Origin: Bacillota bacterium | GTDB taxonomy: Bacteria > Bacillota > Sulfobacillia > RBS10-35 | Direction of reading: 5' to 3' | Length of the DNA: 11,615 nt | Assembly (NCBI GenBank): GCA_029960865.1 | Contig: JASBVX010000020.1 | Location: 1-11,615, forward strand | In this document: positions 1 to 5,897 of the stretch, one piece after another | Layout: each line of letters begins with the position of its first letter | How positions within the stretch are numbered: the stretch's first letter is position 1 | Translations under genes and position numbers: made by a program | The notes under the pieces: model-generated | Database searches by the model: none | What the model was told of the DNA's origin: nothing | The model's input: the letters and a program-made list of their open reading frames with translations, nothing else

Positions 1-116
1 GTAATGGAACCTCCCTGGGGCATGTGCCAGAGGCGGATGAGGGAGAGAACGAAGCTGAGGGCGATGGCGATGCCCCCTTCGGCCAGAACAGCCACCGTGA
101 GAGAACGAGACTTCAC
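1..116 (-). CDS. thiT: Thiamine transporter ThiT, ECF S-component (5' end only, cut by window edge)
   Basis: Only the first 38 codons are visible. The frame opens with a GTG at 116-114, seven bases after a strong AAGGAGG. A short basic start (VKSRSLTVAV) leads into a hydrophobic helix (GGIAIALSFVLSLIRLW), then the motif HMPQGGSIT. The MPQGGS signature in the first extracellular turn, after helix 1, is typical of ThiT (YuaJ), the substrate-binding membrane subunit of the energy-coupling-factor thiamine transporter. ThiT captures thiamine outside the cell and works with the shared EcfA/A'/T module, which is not in the window. The TPP riboswitch just upstream independently supports a thiamine role. 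The ATG at 122-120 is out of frame, so the GTG is the better start. The rest of the protein (family length is usually 180-200 residues) lies beyond the left edge. Confidence 0.88.
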   Translation of the reverse strand, partial: MKSRSLTVAVLAEGGIAIALSFVLSLIRLWHMPQGGSI

Positions 117-123
117 GACATGA

Positions 124-140
124 CCTCCTTGACGGGGAGG
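124..140 (-). promoter_or_regulatory. Possible hairpin covering the thiT Shine-Dalgarno
   Basis: CCTCC (140-136, minus strand) can pair with the GGAGG of the thiT ribosome binding site (128-124) across a 7-base loop, CCGTCAA. Transcripts that read through the terminator could therefore also be limited in translation. The stem is only 5 bp, so the role is inferred and uncertain. Confidence 0.4.
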
Positions 141-144
141 GGGC

Positions 145-173
145 AAAGAAAAGGGCGCCCTGCAGGCGCCCGG
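145..173 (-). terminator. Intrinsic terminator, expression platform of the TPP riboswitch
   Basis: On the minus strand the arms GGGCGCC (171-165) and GGCGCCC (159-153) form a perfect 7-bp GC stem around the loop TGCAG, followed at once by TTTTCTTT. It lies between the riboswitch and the thiT ribosome binding site, so it should stop transcription when thiamine pyrophosphate is bound. Confidence 0.85.
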
Positions 174-191
174 GACCTTCTCGTGGTCTTT

Positions 192-279
192 TCCTCCGCA
201 GGCATTACCCTGTTCAGGTGATGCGGGTCAGGTGCTCAAAAGCCCTTTCTCAGCCCCTATGAAGGAGCTCCCCGTGCGT
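192..279 (-). promoter_or_regulatory. TPP riboswitch (THI element) upstream of thiT
   Basis: Read on the minus strand, the element has the conserved blocks of the THI box in order. These are a 5' CGGGGAGCTCC, the GGGGCTGAGA core (P2/J3-2), a variable P3 arm closing on GACCC, then CACCTGAACAGGGTAATGCC, ending in TGCGGAGGAAAAG. CTGAGA and the ACCTGA...TAATGCC block are the pyrimidine- and pyrophosphate-binding parts. The P3 arm (AGGGCTTTTGAGCACCTGACCC) is somewhat extended. The element lies about 75 bases upstream of the thiT start and is followed by an intrinsic terminator, so transcription attenuation by thiamine pyrophosphate is the likely mode. No clear promoter was found; a possible -10 (TATCCT on the minus strand, near 296-301) lacks a convincing -35. 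Confidence 0.92.
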
Positions 280-360
280 GTGATGGATTTGTGGCTTTAG
301 GATAACAGAAGATCAGGGCAGGGAAAACCGCCAAGAGGAAGGGACGGTGGCCATGGAGGT

Positions 361-1204
361 AGGGTGCAAAGGGCGAAAAAGCTGAAAAAGTTGGTGGATC
401 TCACCATCGCCGTACGGCGGGGCGCTCCCTGGAAGAGATCCGGACGGAAGATCTGGTTCCCGGGGATGCGGCCCACCTGGCGGCAGGGGATAGGATCCCC
501 GCCGATCTAAGGCTTCTCGAAACGAAAGATCTTTTCAGCCACCAGTCGGCCCTAACGGGAGAGGCAAGGTGGCTGCGCCCACCCTTTTGGGAGAAGAAGG
601 GCCCCCTACCACCGACCCCCCTGGAAGGGAGGAACCTCGCCCTCATGGGCTCCAGCGTCGTCAGCGGCTCGGCCGTGGGGGTGGTGGTGGCCACAGGGTC
701 CCGCACCTACTGCGGCCACGGGGCCAAGACCCTTGCCGTGCGCCGGGAGGCCACCCGCTTTGAACCGGGTCTCCTGGCATGGGGCCCACCAGCTCCATCT
801 TCGATATCACCACCTACACGCTGATGTTTTTCCTCATCGGGCCGGCCGTTCTGCGGGGGAGCTACTGGCTTTTGTCCCCTGAGTCCCAGGCCCATGTCGT
901 CTCCCTCTTCCAGACCGGATGGTTTGTGGAGAGCCTTTGGACCCAGACCCTGCTGGTCCATATGCTGAGAACTGAAAAGATCCCTTTCTTGCAGGGCGTT
1001 CCCGGCCTCCCCCTTTTCCTGGCCACGGCCATGGCGGTGGGGATCGATAGCTTCATCCCCTTCACGCCCTTTGGCACCTACCCGGGAATGATGCGCCTCC
1101 CGGGCTTCTATTTCCCGTGGCTGGCGGTGACCCTCTTGGGCTACCTCTTCCTGGCCCACGGGGTGAAGACCCTCTTTATCCGCAGGTACGGTTCCCTCGT
1201 CTAA
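361..1204 (+). pseudogene. mgtA: Decayed P-type Mg2+-transporting ATPase (MgtA type), frameshifted and missing its catalytic core
   Basis: Three fragments in three frames together resemble MgtA (P3B ATPase, Mg2+ import). The first, about 361-423 in frame 1, reads RVQRAKKLKKLVDLTIAVRR. The second, about 423-778 in frame 3, is the actuator domain, with SLEEIRTEDLVPGD, AAGDRIPADLRLL, the dephosphorylation loop as LTGEA, and VVSGSAVGVVVATGSRTYCG. The third, 779-1204 in frame 2, is the last transmembrane region, starting GPTSSIFDITTY and ending with FIRRYGSLV and a stop. Between the second and third everything expected is gone: transmembrane helices 3 and 4, the DKTGT phosphorylation site, the nucleotide-binding domain and the hinge. 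That is roughly half of a protein usually near 900 residues. No N-terminal region or credible start is visible upstream. A gap of this size cannot be a sequencing error. The 141-codon end piece could be translated from the ATG at 779 but would not be an ATPase. Confidence 0.9.
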
Positions 1205-1209
1205 ACGGG

Positions 1210-1677
1210 CTACTGGGCGGGAAGGTCCACCACCACCCGGAGGTCTACCCGCAGGGGCTCCAGGACGTCTTTGTTGTGGAGCTCGTAGACGCCGCAGCCC
1301 GTACGGATTTGCCCGGAAGCCCCGCCTCCCAGGGGCAAGGTGTCTTCCTCCCGCGTCACCGTCCAGACGGCCATGTCGCCCTCGCCCTCGGTGAGGCCCC
1401 AGGAAAGGGTCACAAAGGAGTTCTGGCAGTTCAGCTCTCCTTGGTAACCGGCGGCCTTCACCACGGCCAGGCTGTCCTCCCGCCAAGTTTGCCCCCCTTC
1501 CACCCGCATGGGAAGGCAGCCTTCCGCTTGGCGGGTGTATCCCGCCTCCAGGGGAATGGGCGGGGCGGCGCACTGGGCGAGGGGCTTGGTGGGCAGGCCA
1601 GAGGATCGCCAGGAGAAAGGGCTGCACCCGGCAAAAAGAAGGGTGACCAGGATAAAGAGTCCTATGAACTTTTTCAT
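1210..1677 (-). CDS. Small secreted lipoprotein of unknown function
   Basis: This encodes 155 residues. The N-terminus MKKFIGLFILVTLLFAGC has a lysine pair, a hydrophobic core and a lipobox (LFAGC) with the lipidated cysteine at residue 18. The product should therefore be anchored to the outer face of the membrane. Four more cysteines (36, 54, 84, 128) could form two disulphides. I recognise no family. The mature part is neutral, has several glycines and a conspicuous WTVTREED stretch, and may be a small beta-rich domain. The frame is open further upstream to 1764, but the signal peptide fixes the start at 1677; the nearest Shine-Dalgarno (AAAGGAG) is 14 bases away, which is long. The gene lies 121 bases downstream of moaA on the same strand and ends 5 bases from the stop of the mgtA remnant. 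No link to molybdopterin is evident. Confidence 0.75.
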   Translation of the reverse strand: MKKFIGLFILVTLLFAGCSPFSWRSSGLPTKPLAQCAAPPIPLEAGYTRQAEGCLPMRVEGGQTWREDSLAVVKAAGYQGELNCQNSFVTLSWGLTEGEGDMAVWTVTREEDTLPLGGGASGQIRTGCGVYELHNKDVLEPLRVDLRVVVDLPAQ

Positions 1678-1798
1678 GGATGGAGAGACCGCTCCTTTCC
1701 CGTATATTTTGTCATCTCGGAGCGGGGAAAGGGCGCAAGCCGCCAAGGGCCGGGGTGGGGGCAAAAGGGAGGAAAAGAGCCTTTGGACGGGAAGGGCC

Positions 1799-2803
1799 TT
1801 AGCCCCCCAGATAGTGCATTTCAGGGCGGGGCTTGGGGGGCATGACGGAGCGGAGCTCGGAGTAGCGGTCGTCTCGGCCCTGCCAGAGGGCCCGGAGGGA
1901 CTCCCGGATCGCTTCGTCGGAGGCTCCTTCCCGCAACAGCTTTTTCAGGGGGAAACCTTGGGAGGCAAACAGGCAGAGGAAAAGCTGGCCATCGGCGGAC
2001 AGGCGGAGGCGATTGCAGCCTCGGCAAAAAGGCTGGGTTACCGACGCGATGACGCCGATCTCCCCGGCCCCATCCTGGTAACGAAAGCGTCGGGCCACTT
2101 CGCCCGGGCGGCGGGGAGGAAGAGGTTGCAAAGGCCACTTTTGGTGGATCATCTCGAAGATCTCCTTGGCGGTGACCACTGCTTCCATGCGCCAGCCGTT
2201 GGTGGTGCCCACGTCCATGTACTCGATGAAGCGAAGGACGTGGGGGGTGTGGCGAAAGTAACCGGCTAGATCCAGGACGGCGTGCTCGTTGACTCCTTTT
2301 TGAATAACGGCGTTGATCTTGACGGGATGAAGGCCGGCCTTGGCCGCTGCCTCGATGGCTTCCAGGACTTGGGCCACGGGGTAGCCCACCCCGTTGATGG
2401 TCTGGAAGGTGGCGTCATCCAAGGCATCCAGGCTGACGGTCACCCGGGTGAGGCCCTTTTCCTTGAGGGCGGGAGCCAGGCGGGGGAGGAGGGTGCCGTT
2501 GGTGGTGAGGGCGATCTCCTCCAGGTTCATCTGGGAGAGGCCTTCCACGATAGAGAGGATATCCCGCCGGAGGAGGGGTTCGCCGCCGGTGAGGCGCACT
2601 TTGCTGACGCCCAGGCTCTGGAGGATTCTGACGGTGCGGAGGATCTCCTCGGCCGTCAGGACTTCCGAGAAGGGAAGAAAGGCGTACCCGGGGCCGAAGA
2701 TCTCTTTGGGCATGCAGTACTGGCAGCGGAAGTTGCAGCGGTCGGTGAGGGAAATCCGCAGATCCCGGAGGGGGCGGTTGAGGGCATCCCGGACAGCCTC
2801 CAT
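1799..2803 (-). CDS. moaA: GTP 3',8-cyclase MoaA (molybdenum cofactor biosynthesis)
   Basis: MoaA is a radical-SAM enzyme that converts GTP to 3',8-cyclo-7,8-dihydro-GTP, the first committed step of molybdopterin synthesis; MoaC acts next. The 334-residue protein is full length. It has the N-terminal 4Fe-4S motif C23-x3-C27-x2-C30 (DRCNFRCQYC), the SAM-binding GGEP at 73-76, TTNGTLL at 100-106, and the second, substrate-binding cluster cysteines C260, C263 and C277 with CNRLRLSADG between them. It ends in the di-glycine tail (HYLGG) that is important for activity in the family. The start ATG at 2803 is the first after an in-frame stop and aligns with the usual N-terminus. However, no Shine-Dalgarno precedes it, so the message may be leaderless or poorly initiated. 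The gene is divergent from the SpeE-like gene, and no other moa or mod gene lies in the window. Confidence 0.96.
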   Translation of the reverse strand: MEAVRDALNRPLRDLRISLTDRCNFRCQYCMPKEIFGPGYAFLPFSEVLTAEEILRTVRILQSLGVSKVRLTGGEPLLRRDILSIVEGLSQMNLEEIALTTNGTLLPRLAPALKEKGLTRVTVSLDALDDATFQTINGVGYPVAQVLEAIEAAAKAGLHPVKINAVIQKGVNEHAVLDLAGYFRHTPHVLRFIEYMDVGTTNGWRMEAVVTAKEIFEMIHQKWPLQPLPPRRPGEVARRFRYQDGAGEIGVIASVTQPFCRGCNRLRLSADGQLFLCLFASQGFPLKKLLREGASDEAIRESLRALWQGRDDRYSELRSVMPPKPRPEMHYLGG

Positions 2804-2826
2804 AAAAGTAGTCTATCATGGAGGCT
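2795..2826. repeat. Inverted repeat spanning the divergent starts of moaA and the SpeE-like gene
   Basis: AGCCTCCAT (2795-2803) and ATGGAGGCT (2818-2826) are perfect 9-bp inverted arms 14 bases apart. The left arm holds the moaA start codon and the right arm holds an ATG in frame with the SpeE-like gene. It could be an operator for the divergent pair or a chance effect of both frames opening with Met-Glu-Ala. Confidence 0.6.
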
Positions 2827-2832
2827 AGTGAT

Positions 2833-2838
2833 AGGGGG
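2833..2838 (+). promoter_or_regulatory. Ribosome binding site that favours the GTG start at 2845
   Basis: AGGGGG followed by six bases (CAGGCG) and GTG. The alternative ATG at 2818 is preceded by AAAGTAGTCTATC, which has no Shine-Dalgarno. The match is purine-rich but not the perfect GGAGG seen elsewhere in the window. Confidence 0.5.
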
Positions 2839-2844
2839 CAGGCG

Positions 2845-4380
2845 GTGAACTCCCGGTTTCTCTACCTTTTGGTGTTCATCACGGGGGCTTCCATCATGGA
2901 GCTGGAGATGTCGGCCTCCCGCCTCCTGGCCCCTTACTTCGGCACCTCCCAGCTGGTCTGGGCTAACCTGATCGGTTTGATCCTCATCGGCCTCTCGGCC
3001 GGTTACTGGCTGGGCGGAAAGCTGGCGGACCGCCATCCCAGGCTGGAAGTGCTCTTGGGGATCGTCTTTGCTGCCGGGGCTTACCAAGCCCTCATCCCCC
3101 TCTTCGCCCGCCCGGTCTTAAACCTCATGATCGGCGGCTGGTTTGGCACCCCCATCACGGTGATCCTCCTCTCCTTTGCCGCCATCCTTTTGATCTTTTT
3201 GCCCCCTACCATCGCCCTGGCCACCGCCAGCCCCTACGCCATTCGCCTGGCCACCCGCTCCGTGGAGACGGCCGGTCAGGTGGCAGGCGGCCTCTATGCC
3301 GCCTCCACGTTCGGGAGCATCGTGGGAACCTTCCTCCCGGCCTTCGTCACCATCCCCTTCCTGGGGACCCGCTGGACCCTCATCCTCTTCGCCGCCCTGC
3401 AGATGGTCATCGCCCTCTATGGCCTTAAGGGCCGCCGGCTTCTGGCGGCCTTTCTCCTGGTGCCCTTTTTGGGAGTCCTGGGGGCGGCGGGGGCGGAAAA
3501 GCCGGTGCCGGGCCTCCAGTTTGAAGGGGATAGCTTCTATCAGTACGTGCAGGTGGTGGAAGAAGGGGGTACCTATTACCTAGTGGTGAACGAAGGCGGG
3601 GGGATCCAGTCCCTTTACCGCCCCGGGGCCTTTTTCACCGACTTCTATGCCGACAACTTCACGGTCCTCCCTTTCCTGGTGGATGCCCGGCCGGAAAAGG
3701 TCCTGGTGGTGGGCTCGGCGGGAGGGACCCTCTTTCGCCTTTGGGATCAGCTGGTAAAGCCCGCCATCCCCATGGAGATGGAAGGGATCGAGATCGATCC
3801 CCTGGTGGCCTCCCTGGGTCACCGCTTTTTTGGCCTGCGGGGCGATGAGGCCAAGGTCCACATCGGCGATGGCCGGGTGGTCCTGGCAGCCACCCAGGAA
3901 CGGTACGACCTCATCGTCGTGGATGCCTACAGCAACCAGCTCTATATCCCTTTCCAGCTCACCACCAAGGAATTTTTCACTGCAGCGAAGGATCACCTGG
4001 AAAAGGGCGGCATCCTGGCCCTCAACGTCAACGCCGTGAATCAAGAGGCTCCCCTTCTGGAAGCCATGAAGACGACCCTGGCTTCCGTCTTTCCGTACAC
4101 CTACATGGCCAAAGTAAGGGGACCCTACAACTACCTTCTGGTGGGAGCAAAAGAGCCCCTTTCGGTGGAGGGGCTGGCCCAAAAGGTGAGAGAGATGGCC
4201 CTTTCCTCGCCTTCTGAGGACATGAGGATCCACGCCCAGGATCTCTATCAGGTGGCCTGGGAGCTGGAGAAGGCCTGGGTCCCCTATCGGGATGGAAAGG
4301 GCCTCCTCCTCACCGATGATCGGGCGCCTTTGGAATACCTGACCCACGTCATGATCATGAAGGAGGCTTTGGGAAGGTGA
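2845..4380 (+). CDS. Membrane-anchored spermidine-synthase-like protein (SpeE-like C-terminal domain)
   Basis: Residues are numbered from the in-frame ATG at 2818. The N-terminal half (about 13-222) is hydrophobic, with about six transmembrane segments and the family signature around MELEMSASRLLAPYFG (27-42). It is followed by a methyltransferase-fold domain: VLVVGSAGG (295-303), the acidic EIDP (325-328), GDGR (350-353), VVDAYS (367-372) and LTDDRAPLEYLT (498-509). Such fused membrane plus spermidine-synthase proteins are widespread and mostly uncharacterised. In true SpeE the catalytic loop is D-x-T-D-P; here D369 is kept but the next acidic position is serine. The usual tyrosine-histidine pair is also missing from the region about 270-282, so polyamine synthesis is doubtful. 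I favour the GTG at 2845 because AGGGGG lies 6 bases before it and the family usually starts there; the ATG at 2818 has no ribosome binding site and would add 9 residues. The last 4 bases overlap the DUF420 gene. Confidence 0.85.
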   Translation: MNSRFLYLLVFITGASIMELEMSASRLLAPYFGTSQLVWANLIGLILIGLSAGYWLGGKLADRHPRLEVLLGIVFAAGAYQALIPLFARPVLNLMIGGWFGTPITVILLSFAAILLIFLPPTIALATASPYAIRLATRSVETAGQVAGGLYAASTFGSIVGTFLPAFVTIPFLGTRWTLILFAALQMVIALYGLKGRRLLAAFLLVPFLGVLGAAGAEKPVPGLQFEGDSFYQYVQVVEEGGTYYLVVNEGGGIQSLYRPGAFFTDFYADNFTVLPFLVDARPEKVLVVGSAGGTLFRLWDQLVKPAIPMEMEGIEIDPLVASLGHRFFGLRGDEAKVHIGDGRVVLAATQERYDLIVVDAYSNQLYIPFQLTTKEFFTAAKDHLEKGGILALNVNAVNQEAPLLEAMKTTLASVFPYTYMAKVRGPYNYLLVGAKEPLSVEGLAQKVREMALSSPSEDMRIHAQDLYQVAWELEKAWVPYRDGKGLLLTDDRAPLEYLTHVMIMKEALGR

Positions 4381-4796
4381 GCCTTTTGGAGCTGGCCCAC
4401 TGGGATACGGCGGCCATCGTTTTGAGCGGCCTTTCCCTTCTGGTGGGAAGGATTTTCATCGCCTACAAGAAGGTGTCCTGGCACCGCTTCTTCATGATCA
4501 CCGCCACGGTCTTCGCCGCTCTTTTCCTCATCCTCTACCTCATCCGCACCGCCCTTCTCGGCTCCACCGCCTTTCCCTACGAAGGCACCATCCGCATCCT
4601 CTATCTCACCATCCTCATCACCCACATGGTGGCCGCCACGGCGGTGGCCCCCCTGGCCCTCATCACCCTTTACCGGGCCCATCGGGGCCAGTTCCAGCGG
4701 CACAAAAAGATCGCCCACATCACCTTTCCCACCTGGCTCTACACCGCCGTCACGGGGTGGCTCATCTATTACTTCCTCTACCAGTACCAGCCGTGA
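4377..4796 (+). CDS. DUF420 family membrane protein (CtaM/YozB-like)
   Basis: The protein has 139 residues and four predicted transmembrane helices (about 11-29, 38-58, 73-98, 116-136). The DUF420 pattern is clear: WHRFFM at 35-40, ALFLILYLIRTALLG at 48-62, ILITHMVAA at 79-87, PLALITLYRAHRG at 92-104, then RHKKIAHITFPTWLY at 108-122. Histidines at 36, 83, 109 and 114 are candidate haem or metal ligands. In Staphylococcus a member of this family, CtaM, is needed for haem A-type oxidase maturation; whether this copy does the same is inference, and no oxidase gene is in view. The GTG start overlaps the upstream stop as GTGA (4-base overlap) with GGAGG 10 bases before it, so it should be translationally coupled to the SpeE-like gene. 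Confidence 0.88.
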   Translation: MSLLELAHWDTAAIVLSGLSLLVGRIFIAYKKVSWHRFFMITATVFAALFLILYLIRTALLGSTAFPYEGTIRILYLTILITHMVAATAVAPLALITLYRAHRGQFQRHKKIAHITFPTWLYTAVTGWLIYYFLYQYQP

Positions 4797-4803
4797 AGGG
4801 ACC

Positions 4804-4833
4804 TTGTGGGAAAGGGCGCCTTTCCCGTATAGT
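4804..4833 (+). promoter_or_regulatory. Probable sigma-A promoter for rpmF, with a palindrome in its spacer
   Basis: TTGTGG (4804-4809) and TATAGT (4828-4833) are separated by 18 bases, a good vegetative match, and would start transcription near 4840, about 38 bases before rpmF. The perfect inverted repeat GGGAAAGG-GCG-CCTTTCCC (4808-4826) fills the spacer. It might be a repressor site or a stem at the end of the DUF420 transcript; there is no T-run after it. Confidence 0.6.
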
Positions 4834-4877
4834 GAACCATTGTGAAGCGATGGTGACCGCAAAGGAGGTTTCCACCC

Positions 4878-5063
4878 GTGGCTGTTCCCAAGAAAAAGAC
4901 ATCCAAGGCCCGCAGCCGGAGCCGACGCGCCAACTGGAAGCTTTCCGCTCCCAATCTGGTGCCCTGCCCCCGCTGCCGCCAGCCCAAGCTCCCCCACCAG
5001 GCTTGCCCCCACTGCGGGTACTATAAGGACCGCCAGGTGCTGGCCCTGGAGGAAGAGGCTTAA
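4878..5063 (+). CDS. rpmF: 50S ribosomal protein L32
   Basis: The 61-residue protein begins MAVPKKKTSKARSRSRRANWKL, the standard L32 opening. It carries the zinc-ribbon cysteine pairs CPRC (30-33) and CPHC (43-46) of the zinc-binding form, and an acidic tail. It is a structural component of the large ribosomal subunit. The GTG start lies 9 bases after AAAGGAGG (4861-4868), a very strong ribosome binding site, which fits a ribosomal protein. Many bacteria have a DUF177 (YceD/YlbN) gene directly before rpmF and fatty-acid genes after it. Neither is present here: the gene has its own promoter and runs straight into ytrI on the other strand, sharing the stop sequence TTAA. Confidence 0.97.
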   Translation: MAVPKKKTSKARSRSRRANWKLSAPNLVPCPRCRQPKLPHQACPHCGYYKDRQVLALEEEA

Positions 5064-5500
5064 GGGCTGGGAGCCGGCGCCACATGGAAGACGGCCAGGG
5101 TCTTAGGGCCCAGGATGAAGTACTGGAGCTCCACCTGGTAATACTTCTCCCCGACCCGCAAGACCCGCTGGTGGAGGGTGGATTTCAGAAGAAGGGGATC
5201 CACCTGGGCGATGGGTTTTCCCAGAAGGTCCTTCAAAAGGGTCAAGAGGGCCTTTTCCAGGGCCAGCCGGCCCGCCGCCGTCTCGGAAAGATCGGTTTCC
5301 ACCTCGAGGGATTCCACCACCGGCTCCATGGAGGCGGTGGTTTCTTGCAACCGTTCCAGCCGGTGCTCAAGGGTCTCCACCTGTAAGAGAAGGGCATCCC
5401 TTTCCAGGTGAGCTCCTTCCAAGGGCCAGGCGCAAAGGGGCCAGATGGAAAGGGCCCCGGCTAAAAGGCCCAGGAAAAAGGCGGGGAGACGGCTCCTCAT
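5060..5500 (-). CDS. ytrI: YtrI-like sporulation membrane protein
   Basis: The product has 146 residues, with one N-terminal membrane helix (about 5-25), a coiled-coil region rich in Leu/Glu (about 31-66), and a C-terminal domain ending GEKYYQVELQYFILGPKTLAVFHV. This plan matches Bacillus YtrI, a membrane protein made in the mother cell and needed for efficient sporulation. Sequence similarity alone would be weak. The call rests on the architecture plus position directly after ytrH, as in Bacillus. The ATG overlaps the ytrH stop as ATGA (5497-5500) and has no Shine-Dalgarno of its own, so translation is likely coupled. Its TAA stop overlaps that of rpmF. A histidine-poor, proline-rich tail (APAPSP) ends the protein. 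Confidence 0.75.
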   Translation of the reverse strand: MRSRLPAFFLGLLAGALSIWPLCAWPLEGAHLERDALLLQVETLEHRLERLQETTASMEPVVESLEVETDLSETAAGRLALEKALLTLLKDLLGKPIAQVDPLLLKSTLHQRVLRVGEKYYQVELQYFILGPKTLAVFHVAPAPSP

Positions 5501-5826
5501 GGGGGAGGCTCAGGGCCCGTCAGGTGGAAGATGAGGAGTTGGGCCAGGTCGGCGCCGGCAAAGGCGCTCAAGAGAAAAAGGCCCTGGCGAAAAAGGGGCA
5601 GGAGCTGGCCTCGGAGGAGCCCCTGATCGAGGCTCTCCAAGGTGGCAAGGGTTCCGCCCATGGCGGCCACCACCCCCCAGATCTTGAGCCTGAGGGCCAG
5701 TTCCCTCATGGTGGTGAGGGGCAGGGCGCCCCCGAGAAGGCCCGCGAAGCTTCCCAGAAGGGAACCTCCCAGGACCACCCCGGCGGAGACGAGAAAGGCC
5801 AGGGCCAGCTCCGGGAAAAGGGCCAC
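5497..5826 (-). CDS. ytrH: YtrH family sporulation membrane protein
   Basis: The protein has 109 residues and three hydrophobic stretches. Family hallmarks visible are LAFLVSAGVVLGGSLLGSF near the start, LRLKIWGVVAAMGGTLATLES in the middle and GLFLLSAFAGADLAQLLI near the end. YtrH in Bacillus is a sigma-E-dependent mother-cell membrane protein needed for normal sporulation. The frame also has an ATG at 5832, but that codon touches the Shine-Dalgarno AAAGGAG with no spacer. The GTG at 5826 has a six-base spacer and is preferred. The gene diverges from dnaE across about 70 bases, the arrangement known from Bacillus. This is good evidence that the organism, or its recent ancestor, makes endospores. 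Confidence 0.9.
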   Translation of the reverse strand: MALFPELALAFLVSAGVVLGGSLLGSFAGLLGGALPLTTMRELALRLKIWGVVAAMGGTLATLESLDQGLLRGQLLPLFRQGLFLLSAFAGADLAQLLIFHLTGPEPPP

Positions 5827-5832
5827 GGGCAT

Positions 5833-5839
5833 CTCCTTT
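5833..5839 (-). promoter_or_regulatory. Ribosome binding site deciding the ytrH start
   Basis: AAAGGAG on the minus strand is immediately followed by ATGCCCGTG. The spacer is zero for the ATG and six bases for the GTG, so the GTG (5826-5824) is the likely initiator. Confidence 0.65.
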
Positions 5840-5897
5840 CGTAAAAGTCTTATGCTGGACGGGAGGAAAGAACGCGGAAAGCAGAGGAAGGCCGCCC

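Noticed and set aside
24..221. Plus-strand open frame of 65 codons
   Set aside because: It overlaps thiT, the terminator and the TPP riboswitch on the other strand and has no recognisable product.
707..1627. Open frame of 306 codons on the minus strand across the mgtA remnant and lipoprotein gene
   Set aside because: Translation is Gly/Arg/Pro rich without any motif, and it conflicts with the clear MgtA similarity on the plus strand and with the lipoprotein frame.
1694..1706. CCTTTCCCGTATA occurs here and at 4819-4831, both in gene-upstream DNA
   Set aside because: One or two shared 13-mers are expected by chance in a window this size, especially with its C/T-rich bias; strand and position relative to the genes differ.
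1117..1845. Open frame of 242 codons on the plus strand opposite the lipoprotein gene
   Set aside because: No start signal or family match; the lipobox and signal peptide on the minus strand are the better explanation.
5850..5856. TATGCT as a -10 box for dnaE
   Set aside because: No acceptable -35 lies 16-18 bases upstream, so I did not list it as a promoter.
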